A DNA stretch of 64,000 bases from Sphingomonas kyeonggiensis. Its GTDB lineage: Bacteria > Pseudomonadota > Alphaproteobacteria > Sphingomonadales > Sphingomonadaceae. The stretch is taken from NCBI RefSeq assembly GCF_030812785.1, contig NZ_JAUSTJ010000001.1:806001-870000 (forward strand). Reading direction: 5' to 3'. The notes below the pieces were generated by a model. It saw only the letters and a program-made list of their open reading frames with translations, did no database searches and had not been told where the DNA came from. A program made the translations under genes and the position numbers. Each line of letters begins with the position of its first letter. Within the stretch, counting starts at the first letter, position 1. Shown here piece after piece: positions 31,982 through 39,934 of this stretch.

Positions 31982-34888
31982 CTATCGCCCGAGCCCGCGA
32001 CCACGCGAGAGACCGAGCCAGTCTTGGATGCTGTGGGATATCGACGCCCCCTCCTTCGCCTGGATTCCGAGGGCCGGGAGCCGCTTTCTGACTAGCGACT
32101 CGGCTTGTGCATCGCGTTCGAGGCTCTTGCCGAGCGCACTCATTTGCTGCCCGATCGCCCGGACGCCGGTCCCATCACCGGCATGGCGAAGCGCGCGGTG
32201 CGCTTTGACCAACTTCTGCCAGTCCTCCACAAACCGGTCGGCGCGACGCTCAGGGCTAACGCGCAACTCCGCCTCGAGGATCATAGCGCGAATGGCGGTG
32301 TTGGTCCGGCCCCGGGCCGCTTCATCGACCAGCCTTATATCACGCGCGAAGGCTGCGCGAAGATCTCGGGAAGCGTCGGGGCGGGCAGTGTCCAGCGCCT
32401 CGCGTGCCTTGTAGTAGGCGACACGCTGGTGTGGCAGCTCGGTGTAGCCGTCCTTGCGCATCCGCATGATATCGGCAGTCGCGCGGGCGAACCGCTGCAC
32501 CGGATTTTCTAGTCCAATCGGCTGCGCATTGCGTGCAGGCGACGGTGTTGCGATCCGCACTCCTTCGAACATGCCGCGTGTCAGCGGGGGCGCCATCGGC
32601 CGCAGGTCGAGACCGACAAATGGATCACGCGCCAGACCGGGTTTCGTTTTCTCGATCGCCGCCTCTGGCAGCCATATCTGCCGCCGGTCGGCGAACTCGC
32701 GCGTGTAATCTGAAGCCACGTCCTTCGCGCGATCGCGGGACAGCGCGCGGACGAGCTTCGCGGGTTCGGCGAAATCGTCACGACCATAATGGAGCTCGAC
32801 ATGGTCGCGGTGCCGCGACAGCGCGACATAGGCAGCGTGTCGGTCGAGACCTGGTGTTGCCAGTACATGCGCCCGATCGACCGTCACGCCTTGGGCCTTG
32901 TGGATCGTCGCGGCATAGCCGTGGTCGATCTGCGCATAGTCCTTGAGGTCGAATTCGACGGCGCGACCATCATCGAGCATCACCACCATCCGGGCGGTCA
33001 TCACGCTCTCCACGATTCCAAGCGAACCGTTCTTCACGCCTAGGCCGCGCTCGTTCTTCAGGAACATGATGCGGTCACCAGATGCGAATGTCCGCTGCCC
33101 CCGCTCTGCGCGCAGCGTGATGTTCTCGCCGAGCTGCCCGGCAGCGCGCATTCGCTCGCGCGCGGCCAAGTTGAGCGCCTGCACCTCATCATTGGTGTGG
33201 GTGAGGATGATCCGCGTCGCGGCCGGCGCCGAGGCGCGATCGCGATCCCAGCGATCGACCAGATCGGCACGCGCCTGCTCGCGGGTCTCAGCGGCATGAA
33301 CATGGCCATGCTCGTCATAGGCGATCAGCGCCTCCCCGCTTCGGCCGGTGGCGAGATACCGGGTGGCATCACGCTGCCAATCCTCGCGCTGGCGGCGAAT
33401 GTCGGTGATCTCAACCGAGCCGTGCCGCTCGGCAATCGATCGGAAGGCGGCGCCGGCTTCGATCGCCTGGAGCTGCTCGGGATCGCCGATCAGCACGACC
33501 TTGGCGCCGCGCTTCTCCGCCTCGGCGATCACGCGCTCCATCTGCCGTGAGCCGATCATGCCGGCCTCATCGATCACCAGCACATGGTCACGCGACAATA
33601 GCTCGCGGTCCTGCGCCCATTGATGTTCCAGGCTGGCAATCGTCCGCGACTGAATCCCTGAACCGCTCTCCAGATTCTCAGCGGCGATGCCGGACAGCGC
33701 CAGACCCTGGACCTGATAGCCGGCACGCTCCCAGGCATTGCGCGCAACACCGAGCATCGCCGACTTGCCCGTGCCGGCATAGCCCACGACCACACCGAGA
33801 CCGTCGCCGTCGGTGACATGCTCGAATGCCGATCGCTGTTCTGCGGAGAGCACCAGGCCGCGTCGCTCGGCCGCAGCCACCGCGCGTTCGCGATCCCGGT
33901 CAGCGACACGATGCGTTTCGCGCTCGGCGAGCGCCTGCGTGGCGCGAGCCAGCCGCTGCTCGGTCTCGATCATGTCACGGCTGGTGAACCGGTCCTGGCC
34001 GCGTCCGTCCTTGCCCAACGCCACCAAGTCGGGCGCACCGCGCACCGCGGCCATCACCTGGTCGAACTGATCCTTCCCGTCGCTATGGCGATGCGCTAAC
34101 ATCGCAAGGTCGCGGGTGGTGAATGTCGCCTGGGTACGGGTGATCGCGTCAAGCGCGATCCGCGGATCGGCAATGATCTTCGCGCCGTTGGAACGCGCGA
34201 TCTCGCGATGCTCTGCGGCGCGCTCGGTATCGAGCCCCTGCGCCGCCATCCGAGACGCCGCCGGCCCGACCTTGTTCTGCGGCTCCAGCTCAATGCCCTG
34301 CGCTTCAAGAGAGCGATGATCGATCCGTGCATCGATATCGAGTTCGGCAAGCCGTTGGTTGACGTGCTCGCTCCAGCGCTCCCGCCATTTCTCCAGAAGA
34401 TCGGTGCGGTTCCAGTCGCGATTCTTCTTTCCGAACCCGTCCTCGCCGACCTCGCGCATCGTCAGCATCACATGCGCATGCGGCTTGGCCAGGCCATCCG
34501 CGCCGATGTCCCAATGCACGTTGAGATCTGCGATCATACCCCGATCGACAAACTCATCGCGCACGAAGTCGCGGGCGAGCTCAATCCCCTGCTCCTTCGT
34601 CATCTCCCTGGGAATCGCGAACTCGATTTCGCGCGCCAGCTGCGCGTCGATCCTCTTCTCGGCCGCCTCGACCTCGTTCCACAGCCTTTCGCGGTCGGCG
34701 AGATGCTCCGGCGCACCGTCCGGCAGCATCACCTCGGAGTGGACGACGCCTGCCTTGTTCGAGAAGTCATGGTGCCGGTCGAGCCGCTGGTCGTGCAGCC
34801 GCGAAGCCGAGCGATAGGCAGCCGACGCCAGCGCCGACGAGCCCGAAGCGCGTGAGATGACTTTGGCCGAGAAATGGTAGATCGCCAT
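31982..34888 (-). CDS. traA: TraA relaxase-helicase
   Basis: 968 residues from MAIYHFSAKVISRASGSS. TraA of the Ti/rhizobial plasmid type nicks oriT and unwinds DNA. The MobA/MobL relaxase domain (about 1-230) has the HUH metal motif in KPHAHVMLTMR and the N-terminal Tyr in MAIYHF. The helicase part has Walker A VGYAGTGKSAM, Walker B HVLVIDEAGM, GDPEQLQAI and the late motif YAATIHKAQGVTVD. The in-frame ATG at 34927 would start inside the candidate oriT and was rejected. It is divergent from traC and traD, as in Ti plasmids. Confidence 0.95.
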   Translation of the reverse strand: MAIYHFSAKVISRASGSSALASAAYRSASRLHDQRLDRHHDFSNKAGVVHSEVMLPDGAPEHLADRERLWNEVEAAEKRIDAQLAREIEFAIPREMTKEQGIELARDFVRDEFVDRGMIADLNVHWDIGADGLAKPHAHVMLTMREVGEDGFGKKNRDWNRTDLLEKWRERWSEHVNQRLAELDIDARIDHRSLEAQGIELEPQNKVGPAASRMAAQGLDTERAAEHREIARSNGAKIIADPRIALDAITRTQATFTTRDLAMLAHRHSDGKDQFDQVMAAVRGAPDLVALGKDGRGQDRFTSRDMIETEQRLARATQALAERETHRVADRDRERAVAAAERRGLVLSAEQRSAFEHVTDGDGLGVVVGYAGTGKSAMLGVARNAWERAGYQVQGLALSGIAAENLESGSGIQSRTIASLEHQWAQDRELLSRDHVLVIDEAGMIGSRQMERVIAEAEKRGAKVVLIGDPEQLQAIEAGAAFRSIAERHGSVEITDIRRQREDWQRDATRYLATGRSGEALIAYDEHGHVHAAETREQARADLVDRWDRDRASAPAATRIILTHTNDEVQALNLAARERMRAAGQLGENITLRAERGQRTFASGDRIMFLKNERGLGVKNGSLGIVESVMTARMVVMLDDGRAVEFDLKDYAQIDHGYAATIHKAQGVTVDRAHVLATPGLDRHAAYVALSRHRDHVELHYGRDDFAEPAKLVRALSRDRAKDVASDYTREFADRRQIWLPEAAIEKTKPGLARDPFVGLDLRPMAPPLTRGMFEGVRIATPSPARNAQPIGLENPVQRFARATADIMRMRKDGYTELPHQRVAYYKAREALDTARPDASRDLRAAFARDIRLVDEAARGRTNTAIRAMILEAELRVSPERRADRFVEDWQKLVKAHRALRHAGDGTGVRAIGQQMSALGKSLERDAQAESLVRKRLPALGIQAKEGASISHSIQDWLGLSRGRGLGR

Positions 34889-34917
34889 GACGGCAATCCA
34901 CTTACACTTCAGAAGCG

Positions 34918-34947
34918 ACGTCGGCACGACGTATAAGCGCGCCCTCG
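34918..34947. other. Candidate oriT with Q-type nick motif
   Basis: An inverted repeat ACGTCG-GCA-CGACGT (34918-34932) is followed at once by ATAAGCGCGCCCT. This resembles the RSF1010/Ti-plasmid nic region, for which I recall TAAGTGCG/CCCT, with the cut predicted between 34941 and 34942. It lies between the divergent traA and traC genes, exactly where oriT is found in Ti-type systems. Sequence and position agree; nicking has not been shown. Confidence 0.8.
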
Positions 34948-35060
34948 AAAGAATTCATCTTTCTCGGGACTGGGTAATCCCATGAGATTTCAGGGCGTTG
35001 TCCTTGATCGAGAGCAGCGGTAACTGGTTCGTCCTTGCCGCACAACGCAAAGGATGAACC

Positions 35061-35390
35061 ATGCGCAAACCCCGAGATTTCGATGCCGAGCTGAAGGCAC
35101 TGGCCGACAAGGCCAGGCACCTGCAGCAGCAAAAGCTCCACCAGCTTGGCGAGCTGGTGACCGTTACCGGTGCGGACACGCTGTCGCCCGAGCATCTGGC
35201 CGGCGCGCTGCTCGCTGCGGTCGAGATGAAGGACGCGCCGACGAAGGAGGCATGGCGCAAACGCGGCGCCGCATTCTTTCAGAGCAACAGCCGCAAGAAT
35301 GCCGGAGCGAATGCGCAGGAATCAGGTGTCGTTTCGGCACGCGCTGGCGGCGCGGCATCGTCTGTACGCGCAGATAGCGCGTCAGGATAA
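35061..35390 (+). CDS. traC: TraC-type mobilisation protein
   Basis: 109 residues. The sequence MRKPRDFDAELKALADKARH, then QQQKLHQLGELVTVTGADTL and WRKRGAAFFQ, matches the small TraC proteins encoded opposite traA in Ti-type plasmids; they assist relaxosome formation at oriT. The core ends near residue 85, and the remaining Ala/Ser-rich tail overlaps traD in another frame. No ribosome binding site stands out strongly (AAAGGATGAACC precedes the ATG). Confidence 0.82.
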   Translation: MRKPRDFDAELKALADKARHLQQQKLHQLGELVTVTGADTLSPEHLAGALLAAVEMKDAPTKEAWRKRGAAFFQSNSRKNAGANAQESGVVSARAGGAASSVRADSASG

Positions 35391-35616
35391 GCGAGCCTGG
35401 GTCGTGAAGCGGCGTGAGCGCACGCGGCAGCTGATCGAGCTGGGCGGCCTCGTTGCAAAGGCAGGCCTGGTAGAACTGACCGATGATGATCGCGCGGTGA
35501 TCTTCGGATTGCTGACGAGTGCCGCCGGGACTTTGCAAGGCGAGGATCGCGATCAAGCACTTGTGCTATGGCGGCGGCGCGGAAAGCGCGCATTCGGCAA
35601 TGAAAGAGATGGTTGA
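35311..35616 (+). CDS. traD: TraD-type conjugal transfer protein
   Basis: About 101 residues. The conserved TraD core is RRERTRQLIELGGLVAKAGL followed by ELTDDDRAVIFGLLTSAA and RDQALVLWRRRGKRAF. TraD is a small accessory transfer protein in Ti-type systems. It overlaps the 3' end of traC by up to 80 bases in a different frame. ATG 35311, ATG 35299 and a downstream GTG are all possible starts; the conserved core only begins near 35400, so the true overlap may be smaller. Confidence 0.8.
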   Translation: MRRNQVSFRHALAARHRLYAQIARQDKRAWVVKRRERTRQLIELGGLVAKAGLVELTDDDRAVIFGLLTSAAGTLQGEDRDQALVLWRRRGKRAFGNERDG

Positions 35617-35720
35617 CCGGGAGTTGGTTGCGTCGCCAACCAATATACGACAGGGACGGTGACCAGGCGTGCAGCTATCAAATCCGATATCGCGCTGCGC
35701 CAACTAAGGAAGGGTCGCGA

Positions 35721-36230
35721 ATGTCCGACGAGAACTCCCTGAACGCCGTCGAGCTTGCCGCAGAACTCACGATTGCCTGGCTTGGCAATCAGAATAACCG
35801 CGTGAACGCCGAGGATGTACCTGCATTCCTGCGCACGATGCACGCGACTGTTATCGAACTCGATGGAAAAGCGGCGCCCACAACTGAGGCAGTCGATGAA
35901 GCCGGCAGTGAGTCCGAATACACGCCAGCTGTCTCGGTACGGAAGTCGCTCGGCTCGAAAGATCACATCATCTCGATGATCGACGGCAAGCCCTACAAGA
36001 CGCTGCGTCGCCATCTCTCGACGCACGGCCTCACGCCCGAGGAGTATCGCGCGCGGTATAACCTCAAGGCGGATTATCCGATGGTCGCGCCGAGCTATTC
36101 CGAGCAGCGCCGCGCGATGGCGCACAAGATCGGCCTTGGCGCCAAGGGCCGCGCGGCCAAGTCGGGCGCGGCCGCAACGCCGGCCTCGTCTCCGGCACGC
36201 AAGCCTCGTGCGAAAACGAGCGCTTCGTAA
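35721..36230 (+). CDS. MucR/Ros family regulator lacking the zinc cysteine
   Basis: 169 residues from MSDENSLNAVELAAELTIAW; AAGGAAGGG lies seven bases upstream. The MucR signature is clear: VSVRKSLGSKDHIISMIDGK, YKTLRRHLSTHGLTPEEYRARY, DYPMVAPSYSEQRRAMAHKIGLG. Where typical members have a zinc-binding Cys in the CLEDG segment, this protein reads SMIDG, so the zinc finger looks altered. MucR/Ros proteins are alphaproteobacterial regulators of exopolysaccharide, virulence or plasmid transfer genes. Here it probably regulates island genes. A basic Ala/Lys-rich tail ends the protein, and a perfect hairpin follows. Confidence 0.9.
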   Translation: MSDENSLNAVELAAELTIAWLGNQNNRVNAEDVPAFLRTMHATVIELDGKAAPTTEAVDEAGSESEYTPAVSVRKSLGSKDHIISMIDGKPYKTLRRHLSTHGLTPEEYRARYNLKADYPMVAPSYSEQRRAMAHKIGLGAKGRAAKSGAAATPASSPARKPRAKTSAS

Positions 36231-36239
36231 CAACCATCT

Positions 36240-36268
36240 GCGCGCCGGGCGCGGTGCGCCCGGCGCGC
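36240..36268. other. Perfect GC hairpin after mucR-like gene
   Basis: Thirteen bases (36240-36252, GCGCGCCGGGCGC) pair perfectly with 36256-36268 around the loop GGT. There is no T-run on either side, so it is at best a rho-independent-like pause or mRNA-end stabiliser for the mucR-like gene. Confidence 0.6.
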
Positions 36269-36379
36269 TAGTCGCAGGCGGCTGATCCAGGCTGCGAGAT
36301 TTCGGCCAGCGATCGGCGAGCAAGCATCGGCCGCGCCTGCGACAACGCGATTTTAACGCGGCTGCGCAAGGCTGATTGC

Positions 36380-36943
36380 ATGTCTTTCCTTGTCCTCGCT
36401 TGCGTGTTGATCGCCGTGGACGGCGACACGCTCCGCTGCGATCAGGAACTCATTCGCCTGATAGGAATCGATGCGCCGGAGTTGCCGGGGCATTGCCGGG
36501 ACGGGCGCGATTGCGCTCCTGGTGATCCGCTGGAATCAAAGCGAGCATTGGAAGTTCTGGCGCGCGGGACTGCGTCGATCGATCGCCAGGGCCGTGACAT
36601 ATATGGCCGAACGCTGGCACGGGTGCAGGTGGGCGGAGTCGATCTGTCATGCGCGCAGCTAGCGGGTGGGCACGCGATTTACCGGGCAGACTGGGATCAG
36701 TTCGGTTTGGTCGGCACCGATTGTGGAATAGCGAAGCCACCCCAGGCCGCTTCTGCTCCGCCGTCAGCTCGGCGCGCTCGACCGGTTTCAGCACCGAAAG
36801 CTGCTGTCACCGGCTGGAGCTATCGCAATTGCGCCGAGGCTCGGCGCGCGGGCGCGGCCCCGCTGCGCCGTGGAGAGCCCGGCTATGGTGCTCACATGGA
36901 CGGGGACGGTGATGGCATCGCCTGCGAGCCATTCAGGAGATAG
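36380..36943 (+). CDS. Thermonuclease (SNase) + excalibur domain protein
   Basis: 187 residues. The N-terminus MSFLVLACVLIAVDGDTL may serve as a short export signal running straight into the nuclease fold. SNase residues are visible: VDGDTLRC, IRLIGIDAPEL (Arg and Asp of the active site), ESKRALEVL and DIYGRTLARV (second Arg). The C-terminal 40 residues (YRNCAEARRAG, then MDGDGDGIACE) are an excalibur calcium-binding domain. SNase-excalibur proteins are secreted or cell-surface DNases. In a mobile island it could degrade competing or incoming DNA (inference). Confidence 0.9.
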   Translation: MSFLVLACVLIAVDGDTLRCDQELIRLIGIDAPELPGHCRDGRDCAPGDPLESKRALEVLARGTASIDRQGRDIYGRTLARVQVGGVDLSCAQLAGGHAIYRADWDQFGLVGTDCGIAKPPQAASAPPSARRARPVSAPKAAVTGWSYRNCAEARRAGAAPLRRGEPGYGAHMDGDGDGIACEPFRR

Positions 36944-36974
36944 TGCCGTTCGGCAGGCGGGTGTAGGCACCTGA

Positions 36975-37868
36975 TCAGGCGAGGCGCTCCTCGCATACCA
37001 CGCGAACCAGATCGCGCAGCACCGCGACCCGCTCGCCGAGCCAGGCCAGTTCCTCGGCGGTGATCTTGTAGTGCGGCGAGTAGCGCGCGTTCACATAGGC
37101 TTGGCGCAGCAGCTCGAACCGCCTGCGACTGTCCTTGTCGTCGCGCGGCCATGCTTCGATGAGAGACGGTGCGATATCCTCCGCGCGCGAGCGCAGGAAG
37201 TTCAGCTTGTGCGATTTGGGACTGTAGAGCGTGAGCACGAGCAGAGTGCAGTGGTAAAGGCGCTCCGCCGTTTGATGCAGCAGGAAAGCGGCATCGCGTT
37301 CCTTGCCCTTCTCGATGTAAAAATCCGCACCTAACAAGCCACTCTCGGCTTGAGCGAACCAGTAATCGAAGTGCTCCTGGGCCTCCGTCCGCGCTTCCTC
37401 AGGCGGCAGGTTCTGCGGTGCCGCAAACCCAAACCCCTCAGCCTCGTAGAGCGCGATGCCCTGCTTGAGGATATCGACAAAGAACGGCCGCCCGCGCTCG
37501 AGCTGTTTGTTCACATCGCTGAGGGTGTGGACGATGAAATTGACCGGTGCGCTGAGCGTCTGGGCAATGGTCACTTCGCGCATCAGCCGGTCATCGGCGG
37601 CACCCCAATATTCGGTGACATCGGTCAGCCGTTCGTCATTGACGACGACAAGGATATCGTAGTCCGAATGATAGCCGCCAATCGGATCATCGACCCAGTC
37701 GCCACGCGCATAGGAGCCGAACAGCACCAGCTTGAGGATCCGCGCGGCCTTCTTCTTGGGATCGGTGGTCCGCGCTGTGATCTCGGCGAATTCCTCGAAC
37801 AGGATGCGCACGACATGGGCCAGCTCGCGCTGCTTGGCCTGTGGCAGATGATCGAGATCGCTTCGCAT
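36975..37868 (-). CDS. Fused MNT-HEPN protein
   Basis: 297 residues. The N-terminal half is a minimal nucleotidyltransferase with LFGSYARGDW and HSDYDILVVV (GS plus DxD). The C-terminal half is a HEPN domain: EHFDYWFAQAESGLLGADFY, AAFLLHQTAERLYHCTLLV and the late NARYSPHYK motif resembling the Rx3-4H RNase site. In two-gene MNT-HEPN modules the MNT modifies and silences the HEPN RNase; this is the single-chain version also seen in bacteria. It lies next to ArdC in the island. A defence or stabilisation role is likely but not shown. Confidence 0.9.
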   Translation of the reverse strand: MRSDLDHLPQAKQRELAHVVRILFEEFAEITARTTDPKKKAARILKLVLFGSYARGDWVDDPIGGYHSDYDILVVVNDERLTDVTEYWGAADDRLMREVTIAQTLSAPVNFIVHTLSDVNKQLERGRPFFVDILKQGIALYEAEGFGFAAPQNLPPEEARTEAQEHFDYWFAQAESGLLGADFYIEKGKERDAAFLLHQTAERLYHCTLLVLTLYSPKSHKLNFLRSRAEDIAPSLIEAWPRDDKDSRRRFELLRQAYVNARYSPHYKITAEELAWLGERVAVLRDLVRVVCEERLA

Positions 37869-37935
37869 AAGACAGCCTCAACCTGTGGCAGGCTCGGACC
37901 GGATGGCAAGGCCTATCCGGTCCATAACCCGAGGA

Positions 37936-38844
37936 TCATTGCTGGCGTTGATCCGCCTCGGCTTGAAGGAAGCCGAGCAGATAGTCGGCCGCCTTGCTGG
38001 CAGCGCTCGCGGCGCGGAAGACCGCCTTCTCGTCCTCGCGCAGCACGGCGAGCCACAAGCCGATATAATCCGAGTGCCGGACGGTTGGCTGGATAGAGAG
38101 CGATGCACAGGTAAAGGCACTCGCCATCTCGGCGACCAGCTCCTCGCGGGCATAGTCGGCACTGCCGAAGCTGCCGCGCAGGTTGCGATCTAGACGGCTC
38201 GCATGGCCGGTCCAATGCCCCAGCTCGTGCAGCGCAGTGCGGTACCAGTTGATCGGTGCGGGAAAGGCTGCCTGCGGCGGTACCTGCACATAGTCGTGCG
38301 ACGGGGAATAATAGGCCTCGCCGCCACCAATCCGAAAGTCTGCGCCGGTTGCCGCAATCACCGCCTCGGCCAAAGGGATTGCCTCGCGCTCAGTTGCCAT
38401 CGCAGGAAGCGCCGTCACCTTGTCCGGCAGCCCCTCGCACTGGTCGATGTTGAAGACAGTGAAGCGCTTCAAGAACGCCAGCTGTCGCGCCTCCCGCTCC
38501 TCGCTCTGCGCGCGCTCGGCTTCGACCTTCGGCGTGAAGCGATCGGCATAGCAGATGGTGGTGCCCCGCTCGCCCTTGCGGACATTGCCACCAAGCGCCT
38601 TGGCCTGCCGATAGGTCAGCCAGCGCTGCGAGGCATAGCCGCCCTCAATGACCGCCGCCCAGAGGATCAGTATGTTGATCCCCGAATAGCGCCGCCCCGT
38701 TCCCGCGTTATGCGGCATCGTACAGCCGCACGCCGCGCTGTCCCACGGCTGCACCCAAGGCAGCCGCCCCTGCTCCAGCTCGGCAATCACCCGCGCGGTC
38801 ACCTCGCTATAAAGGCTCTCGCGGTTGGTTCTGGTCGTCTCCAT
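37936..38844 (-). CDS. ardC: ArdC-like antirestriction protein
   Basis: 302 residues. The N-terminal ssDNA-binding domain (about 1-130) has PWVQPWDSAACGCTMPHNAGTG-type sequence (PW, GRRYSGINILILW). The C-terminal domain is a zinc metallopeptidase with the motif TALHELGHWTGH and a downstream EELVAEMASA supplying the third ligand. ArdC proteins from plasmids protect incoming DNA against host restriction. Length is normal. It lies 67 bases upstream of MNT-HEPN on the same strand; the GC-rich block upstream would hold its promoter. Confidence 0.93.
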   Translation of the reverse strand: METTRTNRESLYSEVTARVIAELEQGRLPWVQPWDSAACGCTMPHNAGTGRRYSGINILILWAAVIEGGYASQRWLTYRQAKALGGNVRKGERGTTICYADRFTPKVEAERAQSEEREARQLAFLKRFTVFNIDQCEGLPDKVTALPAMATEREAIPLAEAVIAATGADFRIGGGEAYYSPSHDYVQVPPQAAFPAPINWYRTALHELGHWTGHASRLDRNLRGSFGSADYAREELVAEMASAFTCASLSIQPTVRHSDYIGLWLAVLREDEKAVFRAASAASKAADYLLGFLQAEADQRQQ

Positions 38845-39583
38845 CTTCCCTGCTCCTCAAACCACCGCAACCGGCGCCGGAATGGCGGGTGGGCGGCAGG
38901 AGCGGTCCGACGGTCCCGCCGGCAGAGGCGGGCCGCACCCGCAGGGCTGCAACGCAGTGGAAGACCCGGGCATCGCCCGGGTTGCGGCACGCCGCGGCGG
39001 GATCACAGGGCAGCGACGCCCACCCGCCAGAACGAGTGCCGGAGGCCAACGCCGGCGCATCCGCGCCGTCCGCAGATCTCAGCGCGAAGCGCTGCCCAGC
39101 GCCCCAGGCGCCTATCAAACATGCATCCTCGAATCCGGCCGGCCGTCGCGGCGGCGTGCGCGCGCGACCGTGCGCCAGCCGCCGCCGCGCCTTCCGGCGC
39201 GGGTCGAGTGTGCGACGCGGAAAGCAAGAGGCGCCGCGGACCCTGGCGGCTTCGCGGAAGCCCGCCAGCGAACGCCCATCAGATATCGCGTTCCACTACT
39301 CGCCGGCTCCACCGGCCATTACGTCAGCGATCGTCACCCGAATGGACCGAGACGCGCAGCGACTCGGTGCCGCGCGGCGGCGTAGAGCGCGATCACACCG
39401 CAGGCATGAGACGCTCTGACACGCGACCCTCGAGAATCGCGAACCGCCTTTATGTACGAAGATCGACGCCCAGATACGCCCATATACGCGACCGACACGA
39501 CCACCCCTTGCCCAGATGAACAACCCTGCACAGCCTCCCTCCGGGGAGCACCAATCAGACGCAAATAATGCAAGGTGATACCA
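38845..39583. other. GC-rich non-coding block upstream of ardC
   Basis: About 740 bp without a supported gene. Several open frames run through it on both strands, as expected at this GC content, but none has a family signature. It contains palindromes, for example CCCGGGC-ATC-GCCCGGG near 38966-38982, and towards the right a short near-repeat GATACGCCCATATACGC. It could hold the ardC leader, a structured RNA or a replication/transfer site. I see no more than that. Confidence 0.45.
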
Positions 39584-39793
39584 ATGCAGGCCGACACTCC
39601 AGACCGTATCCTCCGGATCAAGACCGTCCTCGATCGCACTGGCCTCAGCCGATCGACTCTGTACCGGAAGATGCAGAACGGCACCTTCCCCAAGAACGTC
39701 CAGATCAGCACGCGCTGCGCCGGCTGGAGGGAGTCGGCGATCAACGCTTGGCTGCGCAACCCGATGTTCTATTCGGCGGACGACCACGCCTAA
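39584..39793 (+). CDS. AlpA-family excisionase/regulator
   Basis: 69 residues from MQADTPDRILRIKTVLDRTG, with AAGGTGA upstream. The winged HTH pattern of AlpA/MerR-like excisionases is clear: RIKTVLDRTGLSRSTLYRKM, NGTFPKNVQIS, RCAGWRESAINAWL. AlpA proteins regulate integrase expression or act as directionality factors in islands. In this island it is about 15 kb from the integrase, but it is the only candidate excisionase seen. Confidence 0.88.
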   Translation: MQADTPDRILRIKTVLDRTGLSRSTLYRKMQNGTFPKNVQISTRCAGWRESAINAWLRNPMFYSADDHA

Positions 39794-39934
39794 GGATAAA
39801 TGCTCAGGCGAAACTGCTGGTCGCACCGGATGCGCTGGCAATCATGCCCGTAGCGCGGGAAATCAACGCAAACCCAAGTATGCTGCCAACGCATGCGCGC
39901 CGATCGTAGAGCCTGCGACATGGAGGCTGCGTCC

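Noticed and set aside
38825..39385. Possible genes in the GC-rich block upstream of ardC
   Set aside because: Open in several frames on both strands but without motifs; treated as non-coding.
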